Assembly (NCBI GenBank): GCA_003223025.1
Contig: QHXR01000013.1
Coordinates: 119,628 to 182,127 of the forward strand
Source of the DNA: Acidobacteriota bacterium
GTDB taxonomy: Bacteria > Acidobacteriota > Blastocatellia > Pyrinomonadales > Pyrinomonadaceae
Length of the DNA stretch: 62,500 nt
Direction of reading: 5' to 3'
A model generated the notes under the pieces. That model saw only the letters and a program-made list of their open reading frames with translations. It made no database searches and was not told the DNA's origin. The position numbers and the translations under genes were made by a program. Shown here piece by piece: positions 33,986-43,041 of this stretch. Numbering within the stretch: position 1 is the first letter of the stretch; every line of letters starts with the position of its first letter.

Positions 33986-35341
33986 TCAGAGAGATTCGGC
34001 GATCGCTTCATCGAATATTTGCAGAGCGACGTCGACGTTCTCCTTGCTCAAGATCAGCGGCGGTGACCATCGGATGGTGTTCGATCCGCAGCCTAGAATG
34101 ATCAGGCCGCGCTCGTAACACGCGTACTCGATCTTGTCGCGGAGCTCCGGAGCGGCTTCCAAAGATTTCTTGTCGGTCACGAATTCGACACCGAGCATCA
34201 TTCCCAGTCCCCGGACATCGCCGATGCAATCGTATTTCTCTTTCAATCGATTGAGTCCGGTCTCAAGATATTCACCAACCTCTCGCGAATTCTCGACAAG
34301 GCCATTCTCAAGAAGCTCGATCGTTTTCAAAGCCGCGGTCAGTGCAACAGGATTTCCGCCGAACGTCGAAGCGTGTGCGCCTTTGTGCCAATCCATGATG
34401 TCGGCCCGAGCGACGCACGCACCGATCGGCATTCCGGATCCGAGTCCCTTCGCAAGACAGATGATGTCGGCCTTGACGCCTTCATGATGGTCCAGCGCAA
34501 ACATCTTTCCTGTACGGCCCATTCCGCTCTGAACTTCATCGACGATCAGCATGATGCCATTCTCGTCGCAGATTCGGCGGAGCTCTTTTACAAATGCTTT
34601 CGGCGCAGGAACGTAACCGCCTTCGCCTTGAACTACCTCGAGCACGATGCCGGCGACTTCTTCGGGCGGCGTGGTCGTCTGGAATAAACGCTTCTCGATC
34701 CAGTTGATCACGTCGCGAGTTATAGTCGCTTCGTCTGTCGGTAACTCGTTCGCAAAATGTCGAAACGTGTTCGGATAAGGAATGTGAACTACGTCGAGAG
34801 CCTGTCGCATGAATCCGAGACGCTGTGCTTTTTTACTCGATGTAAGACTAAGGGCTCCGAGCGTGCGGCCGTGGAATGAACCGAAGAACGAGATGAACTT
34901 CTGCCGACGCGTGTGATACATCGCGAGCTTCAGAGCAGTCTCGATCGCCTCTGCTCCGCTGTTTGCGAAGTGCGTCTTGGTCGGACCGTCGATCGGAACG
35001 ATCTCATTTAGCTTCTTCCCGAGCTGCGGCATGTGCCGATAGTAAAAGTCGGTACCGCAGAGATGGATGAGCTCGCTCACCTGCTTCTGAAGAGCCTTAA
35101 CGATCTCGGGGTGGCAGTGGCCGGTCGAGCAGACCGCGACGCCGGCGTTGCAGTCAAGAAATACGTTCTCATCCGGATCGGTGATCCAGACGCCTTGAGC
35201 GTGATCCGCGACAAGTTTGTAGTCGGGACGCGGATAGCTCGGCGTAACGTATTGCGCGTCGGCCTCGATGATCTCGCGTGACTTCGGGCCGGGTAATTCG
35301 GTTTTGATGATCGGTTTTTGAAGCTCGGTCGTCGGTGTCAT
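33986..35341 (-). CDS. Class III PLP-dependent aminotransferase (acetylornithine/4-aminobutyrate type)
   Basis: A 451-aa fold-type I aminotransferase. Class III motifs: 'THFANSGAEAIETALKLA' (cofactor phosphate site), 'FFGSFHGRTLGALSLT', 'LIVDEVQSGMGRTGK' with the pyridine-binding Asp, and 'ADIICLAKGLGSGMPIGA' with the Schiff-base lysine; 'HASTFGGNPVALTAALKTI' follows. The N-terminus 'GPKSREIIEADAQYVTPSYPR' resembles a group of 4-aminobutyrate or lysine 6-aminotransferases in thermophiles and acidobacteria more than ArgD. The start at 35341 has AAGGAGA upstream; the longer frame to 35416 would translate a hairpin. Alone in its transcription unit, so the substrate (GABA, ornithine or another omega-amino acid) stays open. 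Confidence 0.9.
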   Translation of the reverse strand: MTPTTELQKPIIKTELPGPKSREIIEADAQYVTPSYPRPDYKLVADHAQGVWITDPDENVFLDCNAGVAVCSTGHCHPEIVKALQKQVSELIHLCGTDFYYRHMPQLGKKLNEIVPIDGPTKTHFANSGAEAIETALKLAMYHTRRQKFISFFGSFHGRTLGALSLTSSKKAQRLGFMRQALDVVHIPYPNTFRHFANELPTDEATITRDVINWIEKRLFQTTTPPEEVAGIVLEVVQGEGGYVPAPKAFVKELRRICDENGIMLIVDEVQSGMGRTGKMFALDHHEGVKADIICLAKGLGSGMPIGACVARADIMDWHKGAHASTFGGNPVALTAALKTIELLENGLVENSREVGEYLETGLNRLKEKYDCIGDVRGLGMMLGVEFVTDKKSLEAAPELRDKIEYACYERGLIILGCGSNTIRWSPPLILSKENVDVALQIFDEAIAESL

Positions 35342-35357
35342 GAATTTCTCCTTAAGG

Positions 35358-35420
35358 TTAAGAGTGCGCGATTTATCGCGTGCTAGGTTAGGTTTCAAAC
35401 GGGCCAAAGCCCGCACTCTG
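35358..35420. repeat. Inverted repeat upstream of the aminotransferase (GGGCCAAAGCCCGCACTCT family)
   Basis: AGAGTGCGCG near 35358 pairs with CCCGCACTCT near 35410, enclosing GCGCGATTTATCGCGTGC and GGGCCAAAGCCC hairpins. The sequence GGGCCAAAGCCCGCACTCT recurs almost exactly at 49959-49979. The arm nearer the aminotransferase ends about 16 bp before its start. Confidence 0.75.
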
Positions 35421-35618
35421 AACGATGGAGAAAATTAGTCGCCGCCAAAGAGATTGGCGCGTTGGTGAGAAGGGCAAAGAGTTTCGATACAGCGGGAAGT
35501 CATTTTGATTGTCAGGATAGCCTAACTTCTTCGCGATTTCAAAGTTTTCGACTATCAAACGCGAAAGCCGAAACGCTTTGGTGACATTCCGGCCGACGCG
35601 AAAGATAAATTGTGATGT

Positions 35619-36158
35619 CTAGCGCAGACTGATGTTGCCCGAGTTGATAGTTTCCATCGGAAAGGTTCCGAGCGGGATCTGCTGACAAAGTTGAGGGTCG
35701 CCCATCGTGCCCGGATCATCGTCAAAGAAATAGGCCAGGCTAAGCCGATCGTTATTTGCGCCCGGATTGCCGTTGTCTTCAATCGAAAAGTAAACAGCAT
35801 CGACCAGATTCGGATCGGTCGTTCGTCGAGTCGTGCCGCCAAAGAAGGCCACGTTTCCCACGACCCTCATGCATGAAATGTCGATCTGCAGAGCGTATGG
35901 CTGGTTGCCGTGGGCTCCGTCATCGAACGCGCTATGCAGAATGGCATTCCCCGTGACTGTACCGTCGGCACTTGTTCTCGCGCTAAAACTGAATTGACGC
36001 TTAAACGGCCGGCCGTTAGGCTGAATGCCATTTGTTAACGAGCCACTGCCATTCGCCGCCGCGGTTGGGCCCGCAAACGTCGGAGCCGCGTACCAAACAG
36101 CAGCGACGGCCGTCACAATACAAAAAGCCGCAAGAAATATGAGGTGTTTTTGGTTCAT
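35619..36158 (-). CDS. Small secreted protein, unknown function
   Basis: A 179-aa exported protein not recognised as a characterised family. Signal peptide MNQKHLIFLAAFCIVTAVAA with a following hydrophobic stretch and 'APTFAGPTAAANGSGSLTNG'. The mature part looks like a single beta-sandwich: 'RQFSFSARTSADGTVTGNAIL', 'YALQIDISCMRVVGNVAFFGG', 'NLVDAVYFSIEDNG' and the C-terminal 'QLCQQIPLGTFPMETINSGNI', with two cysteines that could form a disulfide. AGACAGGAG ribosome-binding site a few bases before the ATG, the same leader word as the two lipoprotein genes at 38.4-39.3 kb. Confidence 0.75.
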   Translation of the reverse strand: MNQKHLIFLAAFCIVTAVAAVWYAAPTFAGPTAAANGSGSLTNGIQPNGRPFKRQFSFSARTSADGTVTGNAILHSAFDDGAHGNQPYALQIDISCMRVVGNVAFFGGTTRRTTDPNLVDAVYFSIEDNGNPGANNDRLSLAYFFDDDPGTMGDPQLCQQIPLGTFPMETINSGNISLR

Positions 36159-36281
36159 AGAAATACTCCTGTCTAAATTTTTCCGAGTGGTTTGGCGTGA
36201 TTATACACAGATGCCAGAAGCGTGCCAATGAATATTTCATCGGCATTTTGGCGTTTCGCGTCCGGGTGAAACAATTGATTT

Positions 36282-38348
36282 ATGCAAGAGCAGTCAAAAC
36301 ATACGAATAGACTGATCGACGAGACTTCGCCTTATCTCCTTCAGCACGCGCATAACCCTGTTGATTGGTACTCGTGGTCCGACGAAGCGTTTGAGAAAGC
36401 GAGAACCGAAGGCAAGCCTTTGCTTGTCAGTATTGGATATTCGGCGTGTCATTGGTGTCATGTGATGGAGCACGAGTCGTTCGAGGATGAAGCGACCGCA
36501 AAGATCATGAACGAGAATTTCGTGAACATTAAAGTCGACATGGAAGAGCGTCCCGATGTCGATCAGATTTACATGACATTTGTTCAGCTCACGACCGGTC
36601 GCGGCGGATGGCCGATGAACGTATTTATCACGCCTGACAAACTTCCGTTCTTCGGGGGAACTTACTTTCCACCGAATCCTAGATACGGCATGCCGTCGTG
36701 GCAGCAGATACTCCAAAGCATCGCCGAGGCGTGGCGCGATCGCCGCGATGAACTGACGCGGTCGGCGACGGATATTTTGGGAGAGCTTAGACGCGTTGGA
36801 ATTTCTGAGTTCGCGTCCGAACCGCTTTCGACCGATCTGCTCGATGCGGCTTACAAGAGTTTTATTAAATCGTTCGACAAGACGAACGGCGGATTCGGCG
36901 GAGCACCGAAATTTCCGCCTTCGATGTCTCTCGACTTTCTGCTCCGTTACTGGAAGCGAACCGGTGACGAAGGAGCTCTCGAGATCGTCAAAGTCACGGC
37001 TCGCAAAATGGCCGAAGGCGGAATGTACGATCAACTCGGAGGCGGCTTCCACCGATATTCTGTCGACGCAGTGTGGCTCGTACCGCACTTTGAGAAGATG
37101 CTTTATGACAACGCACAGTTGATCCGTACTTACCTGCATCTGTTTCAGATCTTCGCGGCAATTCCGGGAGCGGGCGGTGATGCCGAATTCTTTAGAAACG
37201 TCGCCGTGCAGACAATCGAATATGTAAAGCGAGAAATGCTGGATGCCTCGGGCGGATTCTATTCGTCGCAAGACGCGGACAGCGAAGGCGAGGAAGGAAA
37301 GTTTTTTGTTTGGACGCCGGCCGAAGTGGTATCCGTGATCGGCGATACGGACGCGCGAGTTTTTAACTTTTTCTACGATGTTTCCGCAGAGGGAAATTTC
37401 GAAGGTCAGAATATTCTTCACGTCAGCTACACGGCCGAAGCTGCGGCGAAAGCATTAAAGATCGAGACCGAGGAGTTGGAGACAATTCTCGAGCGGAGCC
37501 GGGCGAAATTGTTCGAGCACCGCGACTCGCGTGTGAAACCGTTTCGCGATGAAAAGATCCTGACGGGTTGGAACGGTCTGATGCTCGCCGCGTTCGCAGA
37601 TGCGGCGTTCATTCTCGGCAATGACGACTATCTTTCGATCGCGAAACGGAACGCGGACTTTCTCCTAGACGATCTTCAAAAGGACGGGCGACTTCTCCGA
37701 ACGTGGAAGGACGGCAGATCGAAACTGAATGCGTATATCGAAGACTACGCGAATCTCGCGGACGGATTGATTCAGACGTTTCAGGCGTCGGGTGAAATTC
37801 GATATCTGGAAGAGGCGAAGCGCCTCGCGGATTTGATGATCACTGAATTCTGGGATCAGCAGAACGGCGGCTTTTTCTTCACGTCAAACGATCATGAAGA
37901 ACTGATCGTGCGGAACAAAGATTTCTACGACAATGCGACGCCCTCAGGAAATTCATCCGCCGCCGATGTCATGCTCAGGCTTAGTAAATTCTATGGCGAA
38001 GAGAAGTACGAGCGGTTTGCGACGACCGTGCTCCGTCTGGCGGCGAATCAACTGAAGCGCTATCCGCAGGGATTCGGGCGGACCTTGGCCGCGATGGAAT
38101 TTCACAATTCGGATGTGAAAGAGATCGTCGTGATCGGCGATCCCGGCAATGAGCTCGAGAAGACCGTTGCTGCGAGCTATCTGCCGAGCTCCGTTATCGC
38201 ATCCCTTCGAAAATCTTTATCCACTCTTCGGCTTACTGCCGACAAAGAGAAAATCGAAGGGAAGTCAACAGCGTTCGTGTGTGAGAACTTCGTCTGTCAG
38301 CGTCCGGTGACCGATGTCGAATCATTGCTGCGGCTGCTTGATGAATGA
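36282..38348 (+). CDS. DUF255 thioredoxin-like/glycosidase-fold protein (YyaL/SPATA20 family)
   Basis: A 688-aa cytoplasmic protein of the DUF255 family. The N-terminal thioredoxin-like domain begins '[24 protein letters not shown]' and has the redox pair C56-H-W-C59 in '[18 protein letters not shown]', followed by '[17 protein letters not shown]' and '[21 protein letters not shown]'. The C-terminal part has the six-hairpin (alpha/alpha)6 fold typical of N-acyl-glucosamine epimerase-like enzymes ('[12 protein letters not shown]', '[32 protein letters not shown]', '[16 protein letters not shown]'). Length and motifs are complete. The biochemical role of the family is not settled. No SD is apparent. 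Confidence 0.93.
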   Translation: MQEQSKHTNRLIDETSPYLLQHAHNPVDWYSWSDEAFEKARTEGKPLLVSIGYSACHWCHVMEHESFEDEATAKIMNENFVNIKVDMEERPDVDQIYMTFVQLTTGRGGWPMNVFITPDKLPFFGGTYFPPNPRYGMPSWQQILQSIAEAWRDRRDELTRSATDILGELRRVGISEFASEPLSTDLLDAAYKSFIKSFDKTNGGFGGAPKFPPSMSLDFLLRYWKRTGDEGALEIVKVTARKMAEGGMYDQLGGGFHRYSVDAVWLVPHFEKMLYDNAQLIRTYLHLFQIFAAIPGAGGDAEFFRNVAVQTIEYVKREMLDASGGFYSSQDADSEGEEGKFFVWTPAEVVSVIGDTDARVFNFFYDVSAEGNFEGQNILHVSYTAEAAAKALKIETEELETILERSRAKLFEHRDSRVKPFRDEKILTGWNGLMLAAFADAAFILGNDDYLSIAKRNADFLLDDLQKDGRLLRTWKDGRSKLNAYIEDYANLADGLIQTFQASGEIRYLEEAKRLADLMITEFWDQQNGGFFFTSNDHEELIVRNKDFYDNATPSGNSSAADVMLRLSKFYGEEKYERFATTVLRLAANQLKRYPQGFGRTLAAMEFHNSDVKEIVVIGDPGNELEKTVAASYLPSSVIASLRKSLSTLRLTADKEKIEGKSTAFVCENFVCQRPVTDVESLLRLLDE

Positions 38349-38378
38349 ATGCGCTTTGGAGAAAAGATTCCGCTCAAT

Positions 38379-38412
38379 AAAAAAAGAGGCTTCCCTTTCA
38401 GGCAGCCTCTTT
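38379..38412 (-). terminator. Terminator for the Asn-rich lipoprotein gene (minus strand)
   Basis: AAAGAGGC (38383-38390) pairs with GCCTCTTT (38405-38412). On the minus strand the stem is followed by a run of T (the complement of AAAAAAA). It also lies at the 3' end of the convergent DUF255 gene. Confidence 0.85.
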
Positions 38413-38439
38413 GAACTTTCTATAATTAAGTAACCCTAA

Positions 38440-38733
38440 TTATTTGTGGTTCGCGTTTGTGTTTGCAGCAGCGTTAGCAGGTGCAACATTGCTTGCAGGC
38501 GGCTTCGCCATGTTCGACGTTGCAGCGTTGACCTGGCTCGCAGCATTTGCAACCTGGTTAGCAGCAGCGTTGACCTGGCTCGCAGCATTCGTCAACGCAG
38601 CGTTAGCATTAGCCATAGCTGCATTAGCGTTTTTGTTCATGTTCGCTGCCGAGTTGTTTGCAGCGCCATCGCCACAAGCCATTCCCAGTGCGCTAAGCGC
38701 AAGCAGGGATGAAAGTGCAATAATTTTTTTCAT
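38440..38733 (-). CDS. Asn/Ala-rich small lipoprotein
   Basis: A 97-aa predicted lipoprotein. Signal peptide MKKIIALSSLLALSALGMAC ends in a lipobox-type LGMAC, so the cysteine would be lipidated. The rest is low complexity, built of repeats such as NAASQVNAA / NQVANAASQVNAA and ending TNANHK. No globular domain. It has its own terminator and an AGGAGA site within the shared leader GACAGGAGA. Together with the gene at 39.0 kb it is one of two unrelated-looking, Asn-rich lipoproteins with the same signal-peptide pattern. Possibly a spacer or surface-coating protein; function unknown. Confidence 0.8.
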   Translation of the reverse strand: MKKIIALSSLLALSALGMACGDGAANNSAANMNKNANAAMANANAALTNAASQVNAAANQVANAASQVNAATSNMAKPPASNVAPANAAANTNANHK

Positions 38734-38944
38734 TTCTAAAGGACTCTCCTGTCTTTCTCAAAGATTAACTTACTTATTTTTACTTACTACCGCCTTTGCA
38801 AGCGGTATTGCTCCAGAACGTTAAATTTCGGAACAAACGACAATATAGTCATCCAGCCTACATTAGTCAACTGCTAAATACGCGAAAAACGGGTTTTAAC
38901 CTATAAAGTTTCAAGGGTCAAACGACCGATTTTAGCAGTAAATG

Positions 38945-38972
38945 AAAAGGCACCGGACTAACATCCGGTGCC
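38945..38972 (-). terminator. Terminator for the second Asn-rich lipoprotein gene (minus strand)
   Basis: GGCACCGGA (38949-38957) pairs with TCCGGTGCC (38964-38972), a 9-bp perfect stem with a 6-base loop. On the minus strand it is followed by TTTT. It lies 27 bp past the stop of the lipoprotein gene at 38999. Confidence 0.9.
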
Positions 38973-38998
38973 CTTGCGATGCTGATCGTGTATTCCTG

Positions 38999-39259
38999 CT
39001 AAGGCTTGGTGTTGCCGTTCGATTTCATGTTTGAATTCGGCATGCTCGAATTGGACTTCATGTTCGAGTTCGAGTTCGACATATTCGAGTTCGACATCGG
39101 CGTCGACATCGGCGTGGACATCGGCGTCGACATCGGAGTCGGGCTCGCCAGGTTCACATTCGTCCGGTTTGCGTTGTTAGCGTTGTTCGATGTTGCGTCA
39201 GTACACGCCATCCCGAGAGCTGCAACGGACAACATAGCAGTTAGTGCAATCTTCTTCAT
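38999..39259 (-). CDS. Asn/Ser/Met-rich small lipoprotein with PMST repeats
   Basis: An 86-aa predicted lipoprotein. Signal peptide MKKIALTAMLSVAALGMAC ends in a lipobox, then a low-complexity tail: four PMST/PMSN repeats (encoded by near-perfect repeats of a 12-bp word, about 39100-39150) and runs of SNSNM and MKSN. The start at 39259 has an AGGAGA site; an upstream TTG start is unlikely. The copy number of the 12-bp unit may vary between strains. Similar in signal, size and composition to the 97-aa lipoprotein 0.3 kb away, but the tails differ. Function unknown. Confidence 0.8.
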   Translation of the reverse strand: MKKIALTAMLSVAALGMACTDATSNNANNANRTNVNLASPTPMSTPMSTPMSTPMSNSNMSNSNSNMKSNSSMPNSNMKSNGNTKP

Positions 39260-39614
39260 AAAACTTATTTCTCCTGTCTTCTTCAAAGTTAGATTATCTA
39301 TTTAGTAGCTATCTATTTAGTAGCGTTGCGCCGCAGTAGAATCTCTCAGACTGCGACGAATTTGGTGGAACAACCGCCACTATAAATATCCGATCCCAGG
39401 GAAGTCAACCCAAAATTCCTATCCGATCCGGATTATTTATGATCAGTGTAATCTGGGTTACCGATGAAGCGTCCGGAAGCCGGATTTTGAATATATATTG
39501 ACTATCAACGACGCAAAAAGTTATCTTCACGTTAGGAAATCTCGCCCGGCCCGGGAGATTTTTATCCGACATCAGTACAAAGGTTTTGACCTTCCCGCAC
39601 GTTCCCCTTCCCGT
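39260..39614. other. Gene-free stretch with a 15-bp perfect tandem repeat
   Basis: The unit TATCTATTTAGTAGC occurs twice head to tail at 39295-39309 and 39310-39324, upstream of the minus-strand lipoprotein gene (probably in its promoter region). The rest shows no gene. A TTG at 39498 could extend the next plus-strand protein by 39 residues, but these look non-coding. Confidence 0.7.
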
Positions 39615-40880
39615 ATGAAATTTTCCGACGGTTTTCGAAATTCCGACGCCGGATTGAGCGCTGGGCAGATTGCTCTCGGCGTTTTCGGGCTTGTCGCTCC
39701 GATCGTCACGTTCCTTCTGGCGATTTCCGGTCTGCCGGACTCCGGCAAGATCATGATCCTGATCGTGCTGGCCGCCGGTTATTCTGTCGTATGTTTGTGG
39801 GCACTTCGCAAGTCGACCGAAGCAGCCGAGCCTATCGTGGATAAGACAGACAAGGATCGTGATCTCGACGAAGCGTTGACCGCCATCGGCGAAGCGAGTG
39901 AGTTCTTTGGCGCTTCGTTAAAGCCGGTCGACATATTTCGACTGGTTTCTAATCGGGTCGCGCAGGTTTTTCCGTTTGTCTCAAGCGCTCTGTTCATCGA
40001 ATCGGAATCAGGCGACTCACTGCACGTTGCTCAAGCCGAGGGCATGAATGCCGAGGTGATGCTGAATACGCTCCTGCCGCTGGATCGTGGACTTGCCGGG
40101 ATGGCATGGCTCAGCCGCGAAGTCGAGGTCGATTCCGATTTGGGACTCGAGATGGAAGCGATGCCGGACGAAGCGATGTCCGGACTCCGATCCGCGATCG
40201 CGATTCCATTGATGCATGAACAGCAGCCGTTCGCGGTTCTCGTTCTTTATCGAGATCAACGGCTGGCGACGGATGACACGATCCGCACGACATGCGAAGC
40301 GATCGGCACACGCGTCTCACCGCTGTTCCTCAGCTCGATCTCATTCGAGCGTTCGATCTCGAACGCGCTGACGGATCCTCTTACAAGTTTGCCTAACGAG
40401 CGGGCCTTCTTCATGGTGCTCGAAAATCAGCTCGCCGAGTCGCAGAGGTTTCGCGACGAAAGACCGTTGACGGTGCTCAGCGTCGATATCAAGAATTTCG
40501 CCGATGCGAATCAGAATTTCGGATTCGCTGCCGGCGACCGGATGCTCGCGTTCGCCGCTACTCACCTCGCGGGGCTGCTCAGGAAGATGGATTTTCTATG
40601 CCGGTCGGTCAACGACGAATTTCTTATCATCCTGCCGACAGCGTCAGAAAAATTTGCGGGCGAGATCATTCAACGCATCAAGGACCACTTCGCCGCCGAG
40701 GTCTTTTCGGTGAACGAATCAGAAAATATTAAGATCTGGCTGAACTTTGGATTCGCGACATTTTGGCAGGATGGCGAGACCGGGACCCAACTGCTCCAGC
40801 ACGCACGGATCCGGAAGCAGCAGTCCAAGGCCGAAGAGCCGAGCAAGGTTCTTTGGTTCCCGAAAGAATACGTCAACTAG
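39615..40880 (+). CDS. Membrane GAF protein with degenerate GGDEF domain
   Basis: A 421-aa signalling protein. Two hydrophobic helices near the N-terminus ('IALGVFGLVAPIVTFLLAISG', 'MILIVLAAGYSVVCLWAL') precede a GAF domain (about 75-250, 'FIESESGDSLHVAQAEGMN', 'LRSAIAIPLMHEQQPFAVLVLY'). A GGDEF-type domain follows ('LTDPLTSLPNERAFFMVL', 'DIKNFADANQNFGFAAGDRML'). Its active-site loop reads RSVNDEF instead of RxGGDEF, so both glycines are replaced and cyclic-di-GMP synthesis is doubtful; it may be a sensor or nucleotide-binding relic. The start is uncertain: I prefer ATG 39615 over an upstream TTG at 39498. Not linked to another signalling gene. Confidence 0.82.
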   Translation: MKFSDGFRNSDAGLSAGQIALGVFGLVAPIVTFLLAISGLPDSGKIMILIVLAAGYSVVCLWALRKSTEAAEPIVDKTDKDRDLDEALTAIGEASEFFGASLKPVDIFRLVSNRVAQVFPFVSSALFIESESGDSLHVAQAEGMNAEVMLNTLLPLDRGLAGMAWLSREVEVDSDLGLEMEAMPDEAMSGLRSAIAIPLMHEQQPFAVLVLYRDQRLATDDTIRTTCEAIGTRVSPLFLSSISFERSISNALTDPLTSLPNERAFFMVLENQLAESQRFRDERPLTVLSVDIKNFADANQNFGFAAGDRMLAFAATHLAGLLRKMDFLCRSVNDEFLIILPTASEKFAGEIIQRIKDHFAAEVFSVNESENIKIWLNFGFATFWQDGETGTQLLQHARIRKQQSKAEEPSKVLWFPKEYVN

Positions 40881-40881
40881 A

Positions 40882-41007
40882 AGATAGTAAATCGTGAATC
40901 GTGAATCGTGGATGGATGACCGGAGCGTTTTCTATTTGCGATTCACGATTTACTATTTACCAGCGGACGTTATCTATTTACTATTCACGATTTACTATTT
41001 ACTATCT
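40882..41007. repeat. Three-armed inverted word repeat (AATCGTGAAT) before the beta-CASP gene
   Basis: Left arm 40882-40911 (TAGTAAATCGTGAATCGTGA...) and two right-type arms 40930-40960 and 40970-41007 (CGATTCACGATTTACTATTT words). Either right arm can pair with the left, so alternative hairpins are possible. The last arm ends 6 bp before the ATG at 41013, leaving no visible ribosome-binding site. Confidence 0.92.
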
Positions 41008-41012
41008 CCCCA

Positions 41013-42404
41013 ATGGCGAACATAACTTTCTACGGTGGAGTCGGTACGGTCACCGGTTCGAAATACCTACTCGAGAATAATGGACGACGGATCCTTGTCG
41101 ATTGCGGTTTGTTTCAGGGGTTAAAGGAACTTCGCGAGCGGAACTGGCAGGATCCTCCGTTCGATCCTCAATCGATCGATGCGGTTGTAATTACCCACGC
41201 TCACATAGATCACACCGGCTGGCTTCCGCGACTGGTGAAGCTAGGATTTCGCGGCCCCGTGTTCACGTCGCGGGCAACGGGGGATCTGTTAAAGATCTTG
41301 CTGCCCGATTCGGGACGCCTTCAGGAAGAAGAGGCCGACTACCGCAATCGTCACGATCTGACGCGTCACGCTCCGGCGTTACCTTTGTATGACGAGGACG
41401 ACGCCCGCCGGGCATTGGAGCTTGTGCGACCGGTTCCAAACGACGGTAGTGTGGTCGAAGTCGCGGAAGGCTTTAAGGCAAGTTTCCGCGTCGCCGGTCA
41501 TATCATGGGAGCGAGTCTCGTGCTGGTCGAGATCGCGGCGAGTCCGGCGCCCGTTCGATTTCTTTTTTCGGGTGATCTCGGGCACTACGATCAGCCGATC
41601 GTAAAAGATCCCGCAGCGCCACCCGATTGCGATTATCTGATGGTCGAATCGACATACGGCAATCGGTTGCACGGAGAAGTGTCGTCCGAAGATCAGATGG
41701 CCCGGATCATTAATGAAGCCGCCGGCAGAAATGCTCCGATCCTCATCCCGGCATTTGCCGTCGGACGCACGCAGGAAGTTTTGTATCTCCTTCGCGAGCT
41801 CGAGGAAGATCGTAAGATACCGATCCTTCCGGTCATCGTTGATTCGCCGATGGCGTCGCAGACTACGCAGGTCTATAACCGCTGGAACGAAGAGCACGAC
41901 GAGGAATACGCGTCGATCCTCCGCAAGAAACAGCATCCCTTAAGGACGCATTCGATGATGACCGCGTCGACGCGCGACGAATCGAAGCGTCTGAATAACA
42001 TGCATGGAGCGCGGATCATAATCTCCGCATCCGGAATGATGACGGGCGGCCGAGTTCTTCATCACGCGATGCGCGTTCTTCCGAACGAAAATGCGACTGT
42101 AATATTTGTCGGGTACAATGCCGCCGGAACGCTCGGGCGGCGGGTCCAGGATGGCGAGCGGGAAGTCCGGATCATGAAAAACTGGATCCCGGTTCGCTGC
42201 CATGTTGAAAAAGTCGAGGGCTTCTCCGCACATGCTGATTGGCAGGCCGTCATCCGATGGCTCGAAGGTTTGCATTCGGCGCCCAAGACCGTCTTTACGA
42301 CACATGGTGAACCCGACGCGGCGGCCGCGATGGCGCAGCATATTCGAGACAGGTTCGGGTGGAACGTCGTCGTCCCCGCGTACGAACAAACCGTAACTTT
42401 ATGA
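41013..42404 (+). CDS. Metallo-beta-lactamase/beta-CASP family ribonuclease-like protein
   Basis: A 463-aa cytoplasmic protein of the beta-CASP RNA-processing group (CPSF/RNase J-related, short bacterial form). The zinc motif H62-A-H64-I-D66-H67 is in 'VVITHAHIDHTGW'. Other zinc-site and beta-CASP motifs follow: 'AGHIMGASLV', 'LFSGDLGHYDQPIV', 'MVESTYGNRLHG', 'ILIPAFAVGRTQEVLYLL', 'SASGMMTGGRVLHH' and 'EGFSAHADWQAVI'. All expected ligands are present, so an active endo- or exoribonuclease is likely. Its stop overlaps the start of a small secreted-protein gene (ATGA), suggesting coupled translation. Confidence 0.95.
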   Translation: MANITFYGGVGTVTGSKYLLENNGRRILVDCGLFQGLKELRERNWQDPPFDPQSIDAVVITHAHIDHTGWLPRLVKLGFRGPVFTSRATGDLLKILLPDSGRLQEEEADYRNRHDLTRHAPALPLYDEDDARRALELVRPVPNDGSVVEVAEGFKASFRVAGHIMGASLVLVEIAASPAPVRFLFSGDLGHYDQPIVKDPAAPPDCDYLMVESTYGNRLHGEVSSEDQMARIINEAAGRNAPILIPAFAVGRTQEVLYLLRELEEDRKIPILPVIVDSPMASQTTQVYNRWNEEHDEEYASILRKKQHPLRTHSMMTASTRDESKRLNNMHGARIIISASGMMTGGRVLHHAMRVLPNENATVIFVGYNAAGTLGRRVQDGEREVRIMKNWIPVRCHVEKVEGFSAHADWQAVIRWLEGLHSAPKTVFTTHGEPDAAAAMAQHIRDRFGWNVVVPAYEQTVTL

Positions 42405-42874
42405 GATCAGCATTCGCTATCGTAATTCTCCTCGTCGTTTCTTCGGCGGCCGCGGCTCAGGCCGCGACTAAGCTTTCCGATCTTGGTTGGATGTCAGGTT
42501 GCTGGGAGAGGAGTGATGATAAGCGTGGAATGCTGATCAGCGAAATGTGGATGAAGCCGTCGGGTAACGCGATGATGGGCGTGGGCCGGACGATCAAATC
42601 AGGAAAACTTGTCGACTTCGAATTCCTTCGGATCGTCGAAGACGCCGACGGGCTCGCCTACATTTCTCGTCCGTCCGCCAACAAAGAAGACACCACATTC
42701 AAAATGCTTCGCGCATCCGTAGACGAGATCGTGTTCGAGAACCCCGCCCACGATTTCCCGCAGCGGATCATGTACAAACGTAACGGCGCGAAGATGACCG
42801 CAAGAATCGAGGGAACGTCGAAAGGAACGCTAAAGGGAATCGATTTCCGTTACGTCAGAGTTCAGTGCGACTAA
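42401..42874 (+). CDS. Small secreted DUF6265-like protein
   Basis: A 157-aa exported protein with signal peptide MRSAFAIVILLVVSSAAAAQ. The mature part has 'LGWMSGCWERSD', 'ISEMWMKPSGNAMMGVGRTI', 'FEFLRIVEDADGLAYISRPS' and 'VFENPAHDFPQRIMYKR', a pattern I associate with the DUF6265 family of calycin-like beta-barrels. The start overlaps the upstream stop by 4 bp (ATGA), and extending further upstream would read into the beta-CASP gene. No catalytic role is known for the family. A hairpin region lies downstream, belonging to the opposite-strand gene. Confidence 0.82.
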   Translation: MRSAFAIVILLVVSSAAAAQAATKLSDLGWMSGCWERSDDKRGMLISEMWMKPSGNAMMGVGRTIKSGKLVDFEFLRIVEDADGLAYISRPSANKEDTTFKMLRASVDEIVFENPAHDFPQRIMYKRNGAKMTARIEGTSKGTLKGIDFRYVRVQCD

Positions 42875-42987
42875 TTTCTCAGCGGACGGACTCATGTGCA
42901 AGCCCCTTGAGATTTCGGCATCAGATCAGCCCAGCCAATGCCATTTGTTTTGGCATCATTAGCGCCGTTTTTTAAGAAGGTAAGTGT

Positions 42988-43016
42988 AAAAAAGGCGGGA
43001 GAAAATTTCTCCCGCC
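42988..43016 (-). terminator. Terminator for the SdrD-like secreted-protein gene (minus strand)
   Basis: GGCGGGAGAAA (42994-43004) with TTTCTCCCGCC (43006-43016), an 11-bp perfect stem with a minimal 1-base loop. On the minus strand it is followed by TTTTTT. It lies 26 bp past the stop of the gene at 43042. Confidence 0.93.
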
Positions 43017-43041
43017 GTTCAATGATCCTGTCGCAGTATGA

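Noticed and set aside
39498-39614. TTG start extending the GAF/GGDEF protein by 39 residues
   Set aside because: No ribosome-binding site and unconvincing residues; the ATG at 39615 leads straight to the membrane helices.
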